From Gammaproteobacteria bacterium (GTDB lineage: Bacteria > Pseudomonadota > Gammaproteobacteria > Eutrophobiales > Eutrophobiaceae): a stretch of DNA of 64,000 nt. The notes under the pieces are model-generated. The model was given only the letters and a program-made list of their open reading frames with translations. It was not told the origin of the DNA and did no database searches. Both the position numbers and the translations under genes were made by a program. Of this stretch, positions 33,096 through 43,043 are shown piece by piece; position 1 is the first letter of the stretch, and each line of letters opens with the position of its first letter. The DNA is taken from assembly GCA_022826885.1 (NCBI GenBank), contig JAJDUB010000002.1, positions 62,001 to 126,000 on the forward strand. Direction: 5' to 3'.

Positions 33096-33112
33096 CCCGC
33101 CCCCGGATAGAG

Positions 33113-34780
33113 CTAAGCCGAACCCAGCATCTCCCGGGCGTGCTCGCGGGATTGCCGTGAAATCTTGATGCCGCCCAGCATGCGGGCGATTTCTTCAACC
33201 CGCTGTTCTTCGTTCAGTTCATGAACCAGGGTCGCGGTCGTTTTTTTATCGGAGGTTTTTGTTACCCTGAAGTGGTTGTCCCCCTGTGAGGCCACCTGCG
33301 GCAGGTGGGTGACGCACAGGATTTGCCGGTCCTGCGAGAGCCTGTGCAACAGGTTGCCGACGATTTCTGCGATGCCGCCCGCAATCCCCGCGTCCACTTC
33401 GTCGAATATCATGGCCGCCGCGCTGCTGTCCCGGTTTACGCTGACCTGGACCGCCAGGCTGATTCGTGAGAGTTCCCCGCCGGAGGCAACTTTTCTCAAC
33501 GGCAGCAGCGCCTGTCCGGGGTTGGCGGAAACGAGGAATTCCACCTGGTTGTTCCCGTTTCTGTGGGGTTTCAGGTCCGGGCCCGGGGTGACGTTGATTT
33601 GAAATGCGCCTTCCGGCATGCCGAGGGTGCGTATTCTGTCGCTGATGTGAGTTGCCATCACTGCCGAGCACCGGCGCCGTTGTTCGCCCAACTCATCCGC
33701 GGCCGATCGGTATTCCTCCAGCGCCCGCTGCTGTTCCTGTTCGAGTTCCGCCAGCCGTGTGCGAATGTGTTCCATGTCAGCCAGTTGCTGCATTATCGAT
33801 TGCTGGTGCGCGTACAGTTGTTGCGGTTGCACCCGGTGCTTGCGGGCCATATCGTGCAACTTCTCCAGGCGCTGTTCCACTTTGTGCAGACGCTCGGGGT
33901 CCTGGTCCAGCCTGCCCGGGTAAGACCGCAATTCGTCGGCCGCCTCGGCAATGTGCACGGACGCATTCTCCAGCAGTGCGTTGATGTCGGCCAGTCCGGA
34001 ATCAAAGCGCTCAAGGGCCGCCAGTTCCTTTTTCACGGCATTGATGCTGTCGTTTACCGACTGCTCGCCGCCGTATAAACCGTCCAGGGCCTGGCGGGAT
34101 GTTTCAAGCAGGGTGTTTATGTTGGACAGTCGCTTGTATTCATCTTCCAGCCGTTCCAGTTCATTCTCTTCCAGCTCAAGCGCCTGTAATTCCTGCACCT
34201 GGTACCTGAGCAGTGATATACGGTCGCCGGTTTCTCCGTCGGGTTCGGTCAGTGAGCGCAGCTCCCGGTTCACCCCGTCCCATTTTTCATACGCCCTGCC
34301 TACCTGAAGCGTCAAGTTGCCGTAGTCCCCGAAGTCATCCAGCAATTCTCTTTGTTCGTCTCTTTTCAACAGCCCCTGGTGTTCGTGTTGCCCGTGGATA
34401 TCAATTAACAGCGAGCCGGTGTCGCACAGCAGTTGCAGCGGTACGGCAGTGGTGTTTATGTAGGCTCGCGAAGGCCCGTCCCTGTTGACGGTCCGGCGCA
34501 GCAGCAATTCGTTATCCGCGACACTTATGGACTGCTCATCCAGTAACTGCAGTAACTGTTCATTCGCCCCGACATCGAACATGGCGCTGATCTCGGCGCG
34601 TGCACATCCCGTGCGTATAACAGTGGTATCCGCCCGATCGCCCAGCACCAGTCCCAGGGCATCGATCAGTATGGATTTACCGGCGCCGGTTTCGCCGGTC
34701 AGCACCGTCATGCCTTCCCTGAACGACAACTCTACGTTTTCTATTACGGCAAGGTTGTTGATACACAGGTGCTTCAGCAT
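33113..34780 (-). CDS. recN: DNA repair protein RecN
   Basis: An SMC-like ATPase for double-strand break repair, 555 residues as usual. Walker A GETGAGKSILIDALGLVLGD; long coiled coils in the middle; signature VASGGELSRISLAVQ and Walker B MIFDEVDAGIAGG; H-loop CVTHLPQVASQGD. Upstream of it on the same strand is nadK, a common gammaproteobacterial pairing. A LexA box was not obvious. Confidence 0.97.
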   Translation of the reverse strand: MLKHLCINNLAVIENVELSFREGMTVLTGETGAGKSILIDALGLVLGDRADTTVIRTGCARAEISAMFDVGANEQLLQLLDEQSISVADNELLLRRTVNRDGPSRAYINTTAVPLQLLCDTGSLLIDIHGQHEHQGLLKRDEQRELLDDFGDYGNLTLQVGRAYEKWDGVNRELRSLTEPDGETGDRISLLRYQVQELQALELEENELERLEDEYKRLSNINTLLETSRQALDGLYGGEQSVNDSINAVKKELAALERFDSGLADINALLENASVHIAEAADELRSYPGRLDQDPERLHKVEQRLEKLHDMARKHRVQPQQLYAHQQSIMQQLADMEHIRTRLAELEQEQQRALEEYRSAADELGEQRRRCSAVMATHISDRIRTLGMPEGAFQINVTPGPDLKPHRNGNNQVEFLVSANPGQALLPLRKVASGGELSRISLAVQVSVNRDSSAAAMIFDEVDAGIAGGIAEIVGNLLHRLSQDRQILCVTHLPQVASQGDNHFRVTKTSDKKTTATLVHELNEEQRVEEIARMLGGIKISRQSREHAREMLGSA

Positions 34781-34805
34781 GTTAGTACCCTTTCCAGCTT
34801 CCGGC

Positions 34806-35672
34806 TCACCCCCAGCTCAGTTTGTCCCTGAGGATCTTGAAATGATCATGGTCCGCGGGGTGGATAAGCCGTATTTTCTTGTCCTTTTTCTGTATGTTCA
34901 CCTTGTCGCCGGTCACCAGTTCGCAGACGATCTCGCCGTCACAGGTCAGGTAGGCGCGGTCAATCTGCGGCGTGCCGATGATGACTTCCACCACGCTGTT
35001 GCCGTCGATCACCACCGGACGGTTACTCAGGGTGTGCGGGCAGATCGGCACCAGCACCAGCGCGTTCAGCGCAGGATGCAGTATCGGTCCGCCGCCCGCC
35101 AGCGCATAAGCGGTTGAGCCGGTGGGAGATGAGATGATCATGCCGTCCGACCGCTGCCGGTGGAGAAAATTGCCGTTGACGAAGGTCTCGAGTTCAATCA
35201 GTTTGGCGATGTTGCCCTTCTGTATGATGACGTCGTTGAAGGCGTGGCTTTCCAGCAGGGACTTGCCCTTGCTTTCGATTTCGCAGTGTAACTGAAAGCG
35301 TTCGTCCTCGATGAAGTTCCCGCGCAGGATTTCGTCGAGCCGGCGGACCACGGCATTGGCGGGAATATCAGCCAGGAACCCGAGACGCCCGCGGTTGATG
35401 CCGAGTAACGGGACGTTGTAATCGGCCAGCAGGTGCGCGGCCCGCAACATGGTGCCGTCGCCGCCTATGGCAATGACGAGATCGCAGTTCATGCCGAAAT
35501 ACTCCGCGTTTCCCTGCGGCAGATTCATGTTGGGCACCAGCCCGGTGGAGAACTCATCCAGGATCACTTCCTTTTCCCGTTCCGTCAGGTAATCAATAAC
35601 TGTCTGTAAAGTATAAATTATTTCAGAGGTGCTATTATTGGTAATTATGGCTATGGTGTTAAACATGGTCAT
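34806..35672 (-). CDS. nadK: NAD kinase
   Basis: Phosphorylates NAD to NADP. 288 residues. Motifs: IGGDGTMLRAAHLL, NRGRLGFLADI, NDVIIQKG, and SDGMIISSPTGSTAYALAGGGPILHP. The start may be the ATG at 35672 or the one six bases later (MFNTIAIITN). It is divergent from hrcA and lies 25 bp upstream of recN. Confidence 0.97.
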   Translation of the reverse strand: MTMFNTIAIITNNSTSEIIYTLQTVIDYLTEREKEVILDEFSTGLVPNMNLPQGNAEYFGMNCDLVIAIGGDGTMLRAAHLLADYNVPLLGINRGRLGFLADIPANAVVRRLDEILRGNFIEDERFQLHCEIESKGKSLLESHAFNDVIIQKGNIAKLIELETFVNGNFLHRQRSDGMIISSPTGSTAYALAGGGPILHPALNALVLVPICPHTLSNRPVVIDGNSVVEVIIGTPQIDRAYLTCDGEIVCELVTGDKVNIQKKDKKIRLIHPADHDHFKILRDKLSWG

Positions 35673-35729
35673 GGTTTATATTGGCCGCGGGTATAACTCA
35701 TCATGTCCGGCCCGGCAGGTCCGTGAGGT

Positions 35730-35756
35730 TTTGCGCTGACATGAATTGAGTGTTAA
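35730..35756. promoter_or_regulatory. Possible degenerate CIRCE operator before hrcA
   Basis: TTTGCGCTG, a 9-nt spacer, then GAGTGTTAA. The CIRCE consensus is TTAGCACTC-N9-GAGTGCTAA, so the right half matches 8 of 9 and the left 6 of 9 with exact spacing. It is 39 bp before the hrcA start, a fitting place for HrcA autoregulation. Confidence 0.45.
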
Positions 35757-35794
35757 ATTTTCCATTGAGAAACTTTGCCACATTAAACTGAACA

Positions 35795-36853
35795 ATGCCA
35801 AAAAATCGTCCGCAGTCAGTACAGGATTTAAACGAACGCAGCCTGTTGTTGTTTAAATCCCTGGTTGAGCATTTCATCCACGATGGTCATCCGGTCGGTT
35901 CGCGCACCTTGTCCAGGGATACGGACCTGGCCCTGAGCCCGGCTACCATCCGCAATGTAATGGCCGACCTGGAGGACATGGGATTGTTGCGATCCCCCCA
36001 TACATCAGCCGGACGCGTGCCCACGGCGCGCGGCTTCCGCCTGTTCGTTGACAGCCTGCTCAGCGTTGAACAAATGGAAGAAAGAATGATGGAGCGCATG
36101 GCGCGGGAAATGGCTGCGGAAGTTGATGTCCAGCACCTGGTCGTGCGCACGTCAAGCCTGTTGTCCGATATTACCAAGCTGGCCGCCGTGGTCATGCTGC
36201 CGCGCGTGAGGCAGCATTCGCTCGAACACATCGAGTTCATCACACTGTCCGGGAATCGTATTCTCGTCATACTGGTGTTAAGCAACAAGGAAATCCAGAA
36301 CCGGATCATACACACGGCAAAAACCTATTCCCAATCACAGTTGCAACGGACCGCAAACTATCTTAACTCCACTTTTCGCGGCAAGGACCTGGATACGATC
36401 CGCGCCGAGATGCTCACCGAGTTGAGAAAGCTGAAGGAAGATGTGAACGAACTGATGCAGGCCGCCATCGAAGTGGCGCAGAAGGCGTTTGTCTCCCCCT
36501 CTGCCGAGGATGATGTCGTGATTTCAGGACACACCAACCTGATGGGGGTGGCGGAACTGGGCGACCTGGACAAATTGAAACGGTTGTTCGAGAGCTTCAA
36601 CCAGAAGCGGGACATCCTGCACCTGCTGGAAAATGCAATTAACGCCAAGGGGGTGCAGATCTTCATTGGCGAGGAAGCGGGTTACGAGGTGCTGGATGAT
36701 TGCAGTATCGTAACCTCACCGTACCAGCGCGAAGGGCAGGTCATCGGCGTGCTGGGTGTAATCGGGCCCACCCGTATGGATTATGAAAGAGTCATTCCGG
36801 TCGTGGACGTGACTGCAAGAATTCTGGGCTCGGTCTTGAATTCTGCAGATTAG
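35795..36853 (+). CDS. hrcA: Heat-inducible transcription repressor HrcA
   Basis: Represses heat-shock genes through CIRCE sites. 352 residues. N-terminal winged helix: NERSLLLFKSLVEHFIHDGHPVGSRTLSRDTDLALSPATIRNVMADLEDMGLLRSPHTSAGRVPTARGFR, highly diagnostic. C-terminal GAF-like domain: IGEEAGYEVLDDCSIVTSPYQREGQVIGVLGVIGPTRMDYERVIPVVD. First gene of hrcA-grpE-dnaK-dnaJ. Confidence 0.97.
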   Translation: MPKNRPQSVQDLNERSLLLFKSLVEHFIHDGHPVGSRTLSRDTDLALSPATIRNVMADLEDMGLLRSPHTSAGRVPTARGFRLFVDSLLSVEQMEERMMERMAREMAAEVDVQHLVVRTSSLLSDITKLAAVVMLPRVRQHSLEHIEFITLSGNRILVILVLSNKEIQNRIIHTAKTYSQSQLQRTANYLNSTFRGKDLDTIRAEMLTELRKLKEDVNELMQAAIEVAQKAFVSPSAEDDVVISGHTNLMGVAELGDLDKLKRLFESFNQKRDILHLLENAINAKGVQIFIGEEAGYEVLDDCSIVTSPYQREGQVIGVLGVIGPTRMDYERVIPVVDVTARILGSVLNSAD

Positions 36854-36935
36854 TCCATATCTTTTTCTACGGGTAACGCAGCGCCGGTCGCGCCCGCCCG
36901 CAATAATGTTATGAGTAAATAATGGTTTGATCATT

Positions 36936-37553
36936 ATGGCAGAAGAAAAAAAACATGCCGGCAACGGGGCGGAACCCGTGCCCACTGATGGCCCTGACCC
37001 GGAGCAGGAACACGCGGAAGAGAATGGGGTCGAGGCTGTAGTACAGGGACTGGAGGAAGCCGGTGAGGGCCGGGATGAGGTTTCTGAAGAGGGCGCAGAC
37101 CTGTTGCAGGAAAACGAACGGTTAAAAATGGAAGTCCGTGAAAGTGCGGATAAGGCGCTGCGCGCCACGGCGGAACTTGAGAATATCCGTAAACGCACTT
37201 CCCGTGATATCGAAAACGCCCATAAATATGCCCTGGAACGCTTCGTGAACGAGTTGCTGCCGGTCATCGACAGTATGGAGCTGGGCATCAACGCATCGCA
37301 ATCGGCGGAAGACATCGAGAGTCTGCGGGAGGGGATGGACCTTACCCTGAAGAAGCTCTTCGACTGCCTGGAAAAGTTCGGGGTGAAGGCTATTGACCCG
37401 ACCGGTGAAAAATTCGACCCCGAATGGCATGAGGCCGTCTCCATGCAGGAACTGGAAGGCAGCGATTCGGGCCAGGTCGTGACCGTGATGCAGAAGGGCT
37501 ATGAACTGAACGGGCGACTGGTCAGGCCGGCAATGGTCGTGGTGGCGAAATAA
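36936..37553 (+). CDS. grpE: Nucleotide exchange factor GrpE
   Basis: Releases ADP from DnaK. 205 residues from the ATG at 36936; the track's TTG at 36927 adds three residues. It has a long acidic, disordered N-terminus (about 60 residues), a coiled coil (ENERLKMEVRESADKALRATAELENIRKRT), and the beta domain GVKAIDPTGEKFDPEWHEAVS and VVTVMQKGYELNGRLVRPAMVVVAK. No clear Shine-Dalgarno is visible. Confidence 0.96.
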   Translation: MAEEKKHAGNGAEPVPTDGPDPEQEHAEENGVEAVVQGLEEAGEGRDEVSEEGADLLQENERLKMEVRESADKALRATAELENIRKRTSRDIENAHKYALERFVNELLPVIDSMELGINASQSAEDIESLREGMDLTLKKLFDCLEKFGVKAIDPTGEKFDPEWHEAVSMQELEGSDSGQVVTVMQKGYELNGRLVRPAMVVVAK

Positions 37554-37635
37554 TCCTTGAATTTCAGGGGAATGACCCACACATACATCTCTGGACATAA
37601 AATCTGATCTGAAGAATATCAAAGAGGCTTGAAAG

Positions 37636-39576
37636 ATGAGCAAAATTATCGGTATAGACCTGGGCACGACCAATTCCTGCGTTGCCGTTCTGGAAGGTGG
37701 TCAGGCCAGGGTTATAGAGAACAGCGAAGGCGGCAGGACCACGCCGTCCATCGTCGCATTTTCCGACGATGATGAAGTCCTGGTAGGGCAGTCGGCCAAA
37801 CGCCAGGCGGTTACCAATCCCGACAACACCCTGTTTGCGGTCAAGCGTTTGATCGGCCGGCGCTATGAAGACGGCGTCGTGCAGAAGGATATCAACATGG
37901 TCCCCTATAAAATTGTCAAGGCGGACAACGGTGATGCCTGGGTTGACGTAAAAGGCAGGAAGATGGCTCCCCCGGAGGTCTCCGCGCGCGTGCTGATGAA
38001 AATGAGGCAGACTGCGGAGGATTACCTGGGTGAAAAAGTAACCGAGGCGGTGATTACCGTACCGGCCTATTTCAACGATTCGCAACGCCAGGCGACCAAG
38101 GACGCAGGCAAGATCGCGGGACTGGAAGTGCGGCGCATCATCAACGAACCGACGGCTGCGTCGCTGGCCTACGGCATGGACAAGAAACAGGGAGACTCCA
38201 GGCTCGCCGTTTACGACTTGGGCGGCGGCACCTTCGACGTATCCATCATCGAAATTGCGGAAGTGGACGGCGAGCACCAGTTCGAGGTGTTGTCCACCAA
38301 CGGCGATACGTTCCTGGGCGGCGAGGACTTTGACCTGCGCATCATCGATTTTCTCTGCGATGAATTCAAGAAGGACCAGGGCATCGACCTGCACAATGAT
38401 CCCCTGGCCCTGCAGCGCCTGAAGGAGGCGGCGGAGAAGGCCAAGATAGAACTCTCATCCAGCCAGCAGACCGACATCAACCTGCCGTATATCACGGCGG
38501 ATGCCGGCGGCCCGAAGCATCTCAATATCAAGATGAGCCGCTCCAAACTCGAGGCGCTGGTGGAAGACCTCGTTGACCGTACCATTGAGCCCTGCCGCAT
38601 AGCACTGGAGGATGCCGGATATTCCGCCTCGGACATCACCGACGTCATCCTGGTGGGCGGGCAGACCCGCATGCCCAAGGTACAGGAAAAGGTCAAGCAG
38701 TTCTTCGACAAGGAACCGCGCAAGGATGTCAACCCGGATGAAGCCGTTGCAGTCGGCGCGGCGATCCAGGCCGGCGTACTGGGCGGTGACGTGAAGGACG
38801 TACTGCTGCTCGACGTGACACCCCTCTCCCTGGGCATCGAGACCCTGGGCGGAGTAATGACCAGGCTCATCGACAAGAATACGACGATACCGACCAAGGC
38901 GCAGCAAGTTTTCTCCACTGCGGACGATAACCAGACTGCGGTGACCGTGCACGTCCTGCAGGGCGAGCGCGAGATGGTCGCAGGCAATAAGTCCCTGGGC
39001 CGCTTCGACCTGACGGATATACCGCCTGCGCCCCGGGGCATACCCCAGATCGAGGTGACTTTTGATATCGACGCAAACGGTATCATGAACGTATCGGCAA
39101 AGGACAAGGCCACCGGCAAGGAACAGTCCATCGTCATCAAGGCTTCCAGCGGACTGTCGGACGACGAGATCGAGAAGATGGTCAAGGACGCGGAAGCCCA
39201 TGCCGAAGAAGACCGGCAGGCAAGGGAACTGGTCGAGGCGCGCAACCTGGCGGAGAACCTGGTGTATTCAACGAAGAAATCCATGGAGGAACTGGGCGAC
39301 AAGGTCGAAGACCAGGAGAAACAGGATATCGAGGCTGCGATTACCGGGGTCGAGGAAGCCGTAAAGGGGGATGACAAGGGCGTCATAGAAGAGAAAACTC
39401 AAAAACTGACCGAAGTTGCGGGTAAACTTGCCGAGCGGGCATACCAGCAGGCCGCGGCTGCCGGCGGGGATGCCGACGGTGGGGGCGGAGACAGGCCCGC
39501 GGACGGGAATAGCGGCGCAGGTGACGAGAACGTCGTCGATGCCGAGTTCGAGGAAGTGGATGACACCAAGAAGTAA
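37636..39576 (+). CDS. dnaK: Molecular chaperone DnaK (Hsp70)
   Basis: An ATP-dependent chaperone of 646 residues. Phosphate loops [13 protein letters not shown] and [43 protein letters not shown], and the interdomain linker [18 protein letters not shown]. The C-terminus is Gly/Asp-rich and ends near EFEEVDD, the usual EEVD-like tail. It overlaps the dnaJ start by one base (TAATG). Confidence 0.98.
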   Translation: MSKIIGIDLGTTNSCVAVLEGGQARVIENSEGGRTTPSIVAFSDDDEVLVGQSAKRQAVTNPDNTLFAVKRLIGRRYEDGVVQKDINMVPYKIVKADNGDAWVDVKGRKMAPPEVSARVLMKMRQTAEDYLGEKVTEAVITVPAYFNDSQRQATKDAGKIAGLEVRRIINEPTAASLAYGMDKKQGDSRLAVYDLGGGTFDVSIIEIAEVDGEHQFEVLSTNGDTFLGGEDFDLRIIDFLCDEFKKDQGIDLHNDPLALQRLKEAAEKAKIELSSSQQTDINLPYITADAGGPKHLNIKMSRSKLEALVEDLVDRTIEPCRIALEDAGYSASDITDVILVGGQTRMPKVQEKVKQFFDKEPRKDVNPDEAVAVGAAIQAGVLGGDVKDVLLLDVTPLSLGIETLGGVMTRLIDKNTTIPTKAQQVFSTADDNQTAVTVHVLQGEREMVAGNKSLGRFDLTDIPPAPRGIPQIEVTFDIDANGIMNVSAKDKATGKEQSIVIKASSGLSDDEIEKMVKDAEAHAEEDRQARELVEARNLAENLVYSTKKSMEELGDKVEDQEKQDIEAAITGVEEAVKGDDKGVIEEKTQKLTEVAGKLAERAYQQAAAAGGDADGGGGDRPADGNSGAGDENVVDAEFEEVDDTKK

Positions 39577-40706
39577 TGGCCGCCAAACGAGACTATTATG
39601 ATGTTCTCGGCGTATCAAAAAATGCGTCCGATGCCGACATAAAAAAGGCATTCCGCCGCCTGGCGATGAAATACCATCCGGATCGCAACCCGGATGACAA
39701 GGAGGCGGAGGAGAAATTCAAGGAGGCCAAGGAAGCGAACGATATCCTGAGCGACCAGCAGAAACGGGCTGCTTACGACCAGTTCGGTCATGCCGGCGTC
39801 AGCACTTCGGCCGGAGGGCCGGATGCCCAGGGTTTCAGCGGGTTCGGCGATATATTCGACAGCGTGTTCGGCGACATATTCGGCGCGCAGGGACGCGGCG
39901 GCCAGCGCGCCCAGTCCGGCGCGAACCTCCGTTACGACCTGGAATTGAACCTGGAAGAAGCCATAGCCGGCTCCACCATCAAGATACGTGTGCCCAGGCT
40001 GGTGACCTGTAATGAGTGTTCCGGCAGCGGCGCCAAACGGGGTTCGAGTCCGGTCCAGTGCCCCACCTGTAACGGCGTCGGCCAGGTTCGCATGCAACAG
40101 GGGTTCTTCTCGGTCCAGCAGACCTGTCCCAAATGCCGGGGGAGGGGAAATATCATCAATGACCCGTGCCGTGCGTGTCAGGGGCAGGGACGACTCCGGG
40201 ACAGCAAGACCATTTCCGTAAAAGTACCGCCAGGCGTCGATACCGGTGACCGTATCCGCCTGTCCGGTGAAGGCGAGGCCGGCGAGTTCGGCGCGCCGCC
40301 GGGCGATCTTTACGTGCATGTCATCGTCAGGGACCACGAGATATTCACCCGCGACGGCGCCGACCTGTACTGCGAGGTGCCCATCAGTTTTGCCGCCGCT
40401 GCCCTGGGCCGGGATATAGAAATTCCGACGCTGGACGGCAAGGTCAAACTGCGCATCCCGCAGGAAACCCAGAGCGGCAAGCTGTTCCGCCTGCGCGGCA
40501 AGGGTGTGCGCTCGGTGCGGTCGTCGGCAAGAGGCGACCTGTTATGCCGCGTAATGGTTGAGACCCCGGTGAACCTGAGCAGGAAACAGAAAGACATACT
40601 GGAATCCTTTGAGGATTCCATGGTGGATGATGAACCGCGTTTCCGCCCCCGCGCCAGCAACTGGTTCGACAGCGTGAAAAAATTCTTTGATAATGCGAGC
40701 CAGTAG
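39576..40706 (+). CDS. dnaJ: Co-chaperone DnaJ
   Basis: A class A J-protein of 376 residues. The J domain has HPD in [17 protein letters not shown]; a Gly/Phe-rich stretch follows; four zinc-finger repeats read [27 protein letters not shown] and CRACQGQGR; then the substrate-binding C-terminal domain. The stop lies in CCAGTAGAATA, which is also the boundary of the tandem repeat that follows. Confidence 0.98.
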   Translation: MAAKRDYYDVLGVSKNASDADIKKAFRRLAMKYHPDRNPDDKEAEEKFKEAKEANDILSDQQKRAAYDQFGHAGVSTSAGGPDAQGFSGFGDIFDSVFGDIFGAQGRGGQRAQSGANLRYDLELNLEEAIAGSTIKIRVPRLVTCNECSGSGAKRGSSPVQCPTCNGVGQVRMQQGFFSVQQTCPKCRGRGNIINDPCRACQGQGRLRDSKTISVKVPPGVDTGDRIRLSGEGEAGEFGAPPGDLYVHVIVRDHEIFTRDGADLYCEVPISFAAAALGRDIEIPTLDGKVKLRIPQETQSGKLFRLRGKGVRSVRSSARGDLLCRVMVETPVNLSRKQKDILESFEDSMVDDEPRFRPRASNWFDSVKKFFDNASQ

Positions 40707-40821
40707 AATAACCGTCTCAAACTAACCGTCATTCCCGCGCAGGCGGGAATCCAGTAGAATACCAGTCTCGACTAACCGTCATTCCCGTGAAAACGGGAAT
40801 CCAGTAGAATACCCGTCTCGA
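40700..40821 (+). repeat. Tandem ~50-bp repeat with ATTCCCG hairpins between dnaJ and dapB
   Basis: Two full units (40700-40750, 40751-40800) and a partial third (40801-) each start CCAGTAGAATA, continue GTCTC..ACTAACCGTC, and hold a hairpin: ATTCCCGC/GCGGGAAT, then ATTCCCGT/ACGGGAAT. They resemble the dispersed NTTCCCG repeats (dRS3-like) known in Neisseria and other proteobacteria. Confidence 0.85.
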
Positions 40822-40840
40822 AGAGACACCTTATTGACTC

Positions 40841-41644
40841 ATGACAAAAGCAGCAATATGCGGCGCCGCGGGACGAATGGGAAAAACCATCCTGGAAGTC
40901 ATCGGCGAAACTGACGGTATTACGGCCGGCGCAGCAATAGAACAAAGCGGCTCCCCGGCGCTCGGCTCGGACGCGGGCGAACAGGCCGGAATCGGCAGCC
41001 TGGGCGTCAGCGTAACCGACAATATCGAGTCCGTCATTGACGACTTTGACGTGCTCATAGACTTCACCCGGGCCGATGCGGTGCTGGAGAACCTGGAAGC
41101 CTGCCGGACAGGTAACAAAAGGGTGGTTATCGGCACAACCGGCCTGTCCGCGGAACAGCAACAGGTGCTGCACAGGGCGAGCGAGGAAATCGCCATCGTA
41201 TTTGCGCCCAACATGAGCGTAGGCGTCAACCTGTGCTTCAAACTGGCGGAACTGGCGGCAAGTATAGTCGGTGACAGCACCGACATTGAGATCATTGAGG
41301 CGCACCACAACCGCAAGATCGACGCCCCCTCAGGCACCGCAGTACGCCTGGGCGAAATCGTGGCCGCGGAACTGGGACGCGACTTGGCGGAGTGCGCAGT
41401 CTATGGCCGGGAAGGTTTTACCGGCCCGCGGGAGCGCAAGACCATCGGCTTCGAGACCATCCGCGCCGGCGACATCGTCGGCGAACACACACTCATGTTC
41501 GCCGGTGCAGGCGAACGGGTGGAGATCAGGCACGTCGCCACCAGCCGCAAGACATTCGCCAGCGGCGCGGTGCGCGCCGCGCAATGGATCATGGACAAGG
41601 AAGCCGGCCTGTACAGCATGCAGGACGTGCTGGGGTTGAGCTGA
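40841..41644 (+). CDS. dapB: 4-hydroxy-tetrahydrodipicolinate reductase
   Basis: A lysine and diaminopimelate pathway enzyme, 267 residues. Nucleotide-binding [31 protein letters not shown], and the catalytic [20 protein letters not shown]. The dnaJ-dapB-carA order is widely conserved, but here dapB and carA are separated by about 7.7 kb of inserted genes (thioesterase to MocA-like). Confidence 0.97.
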   Translation: MTKAAICGAAGRMGKTILEVIGETDGITAGAAIEQSGSPALGSDAGEQAGIGSLGVSVTDNIESVIDDFDVLIDFTRADAVLENLEACRTGNKRVVIGTTGLSAEQQQVLHRASEEIAIVFAPNMSVGVNLCFKLAELAASIVGDSTDIEIIEAHHNRKIDAPSGTAVRLGEIVAAELGRDLAECAVYGREGFTGPRERKTIGFETIRAGDIVGEHTLMFAGAGERVEIRHVATSRKTFASGAVRAAQWIMDKEAGLYSMQDVLGLS

Positions 41645-41646
41645 GC

Positions 41647-42129
41647 ATGCCGGTAGAAACTCCATTCCAGGCAAGCAGGCAGGTGATCCTCCCCGACTGG
41701 ATCGATTACAACGGTCACATGAACGTAGCCTACTACGTCCTGGTGTTTGACCACGCCACCGATGATTTTTTCGACTTCATGGGAATGACCGCCGAATACA
41801 GGGCCGCGGGCAACGTCTCCGCCTTCACTGCGGAAATGCATGTCAATTATATCCGTGAGGTGAAGGAAGGCGACGAAGTATACGTAACCACCCAGTTGCT
41901 GGGTTACGATGAAAAACGCTTCCATTATTTTCACCAGATGTACCACGCCGAGCAGGGCTATCTTACCGCAACCAGTGAACTGCTATGCCTGTTCGTGGAC
42001 ATGAACCAGAGACGGGTAACGCAGATGCCGGCTCCGATCCTCGACCGGCTGGCCGAAATCAAGCAAAGCCACGATGAACTGCCCCTGCCGGAACAGGTCG
42101 GGAGTGTGATGAGGGTTAAACCGATGTGA
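41647..42129 (+). CDS. Hotdog-fold thioesterase
   Basis: A 160-residue acyl-CoA thioesterase-like protein. WIDYNGHMNVAYYVLVFDHATDDF carries the D-x-N-x-H-M-N active-site pattern of the 4HBT family. The ATG at 41647 lies 2 bp after the dapB stop; the track's 41392 start is a shadow of dapB. Similar domains occur in carnitine-related thioesterases, but the substrate here is unknown. Confidence 0.85.
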   Translation: MPVETPFQASRQVILPDWIDYNGHMNVAYYVLVFDHATDDFFDFMGMTAEYRAAGNVSAFTAEMHVNYIREVKEGDEVYVTTQLLGYDEKRFHYFHQMYHAEQGYLTATSELLCLFVDMNQRRVTQMPAPILDRLAEIKQSHDELPLPEQVGSVMRVKPM

Positions 42130-42246
42130 CAGTTTCCCTTTACTGTCTGCGCCGCGATAAAAAAGCTGATAAACAACCTTGCAAACTCAATCATGAGTAT
42201 TTTATACTAACACGTAGGAAATATTCGTACTGATGAGGGGCCAAAC

Positions 42247-42621
42247 ATGCCGATGGTCAAAAAAAGTATCTCAGTGACAGAACAACAGAACGCCTGGATC
42301 AATGTGCAAATCGAAACCGGACGTTACGGCAACGAAAGCGAAGTTGTGCGCGACCTTATCCGCGAGAGACAAATCCGGGGACAGCAAAGACCCGCCGAAA
42401 TCAAGGCCGTCCACCATGTATCCGAACCCGAACCGTTACCTTACACTGTTCCCATTACGGCGGCAGAAGGGGGAGCGGCCGGCGCTGACTCACTCGTTGC
42501 GCTTAACCAGTTGCAAACTTCCTTGCGGGAACGCAACATCGACCTTGCCCGGTGGGAGCAGGACGTGAAGGCCGAGCGTCTGGCTGCCGGCCCGCATCAC
42601 CCGGTGAGAAATGCGGGCTGA
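42247..42621 (+). CDS. ParD-like ribbon-helix-helix antitoxin, extended
   Basis: Residues 8-50 (SVTEQQNAWINVQIETGRYGNESEVVRDLIRERQ) match the ParD ribbon-helix-helix antitoxin. The protein is 124 residues, longer than the usual ~80-90, with a tail (SLRERNIDLARWEQDVKAERLAAGPHHP) of unknown origin. GAGGGG lies upstream of the ATG. The next gene, 24 bp later, is a PIN-domain toxin, not ParE, so this looks like a non-standard antitoxin-toxin pairing. Confidence 0.75.
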   Translation: MPMVKKSISVTEQQNAWINVQIETGRYGNESEVVRDLIRERQIRGQQRPAEIKAVHHVSEPEPLPYTVPITAAEGGAAGADSLVALNQLQTSLRERNIDLARWEQDVKAERLAAGPHHPVRNAG

Positions 42622-42645
42622 CCTGGCGCAGCCGTCCGGTTCGGA

Positions 42646-43017
42646 ATGATCCACCTGGACACGAGTTTCCTGATTCGGGCGTTGCAACCAGGGTCGCCCC
42701 AGGACCAAAAACTGAGGAGCTGGATAGCAGAAGGCCAGACACTGGGAATCAGCGCAGTCGCCTGGACCGAATTCCTGTGCGGCCCAATCTCCCTGTTTGA
42801 CATGTCATTGGTCACCAGGGTCGCCGGACAGCGGCGCGACTTCAGCGCGGAACACGCTGCGATTGCAGCCCGTTTATTCAACGAGTCGGGCAGGCGTCGC
42901 GGGTCCTTGACTGATTGTATGATCGCAGCGACGGCTATCGCCGACAAAGCAGCTATCGCGACAGCGAATGAGTCAGACTTTCGCCGGTTTGAAGGTTTCG
43001 GACTGACCCTGGCGTAG
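42646..43017 (+). CDS. PIN-domain toxin (VapC-like)
   Basis: A 123-residue PIN ribonuclease. D5 in MIHLDTSFLIRAL, E in AWTEFLCG, D in GSLTDCMIAATAIADKAAIAT, and a final N/D pair in ANESDFRRF give the four-acid site. It follows the ParD-like gene by 24 bp and is convergent with lhr. Family call is firm; the pairing with the upstream ribbon-helix-helix gene is inferred from position. Confidence 0.83.
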   Translation: MIHLDTSFLIRALQPGSPQDQKLRSWIAEGQTLGISAVAWTEFLCGPISLFDMSLVTRVAGQRRDFSAEHAAIAARLFNESGRRRGSLTDCMIAATAIADKAAIATANESDFRRFEGFGLTLA

Positions 43018-43043
43018 GGCGACGTAAATTACCCGCTCATATC

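Noticed and set aside
38211-39386. 391-residue minus-strand ORF
   Set aside because: Ser/Thr-rich antisense shadow of dnaK.
42597-42947. 116-residue minus-strand ORF
   Set aside because: Antisense to the PIN toxin, which shows the conserved acidic residues in its own frame.
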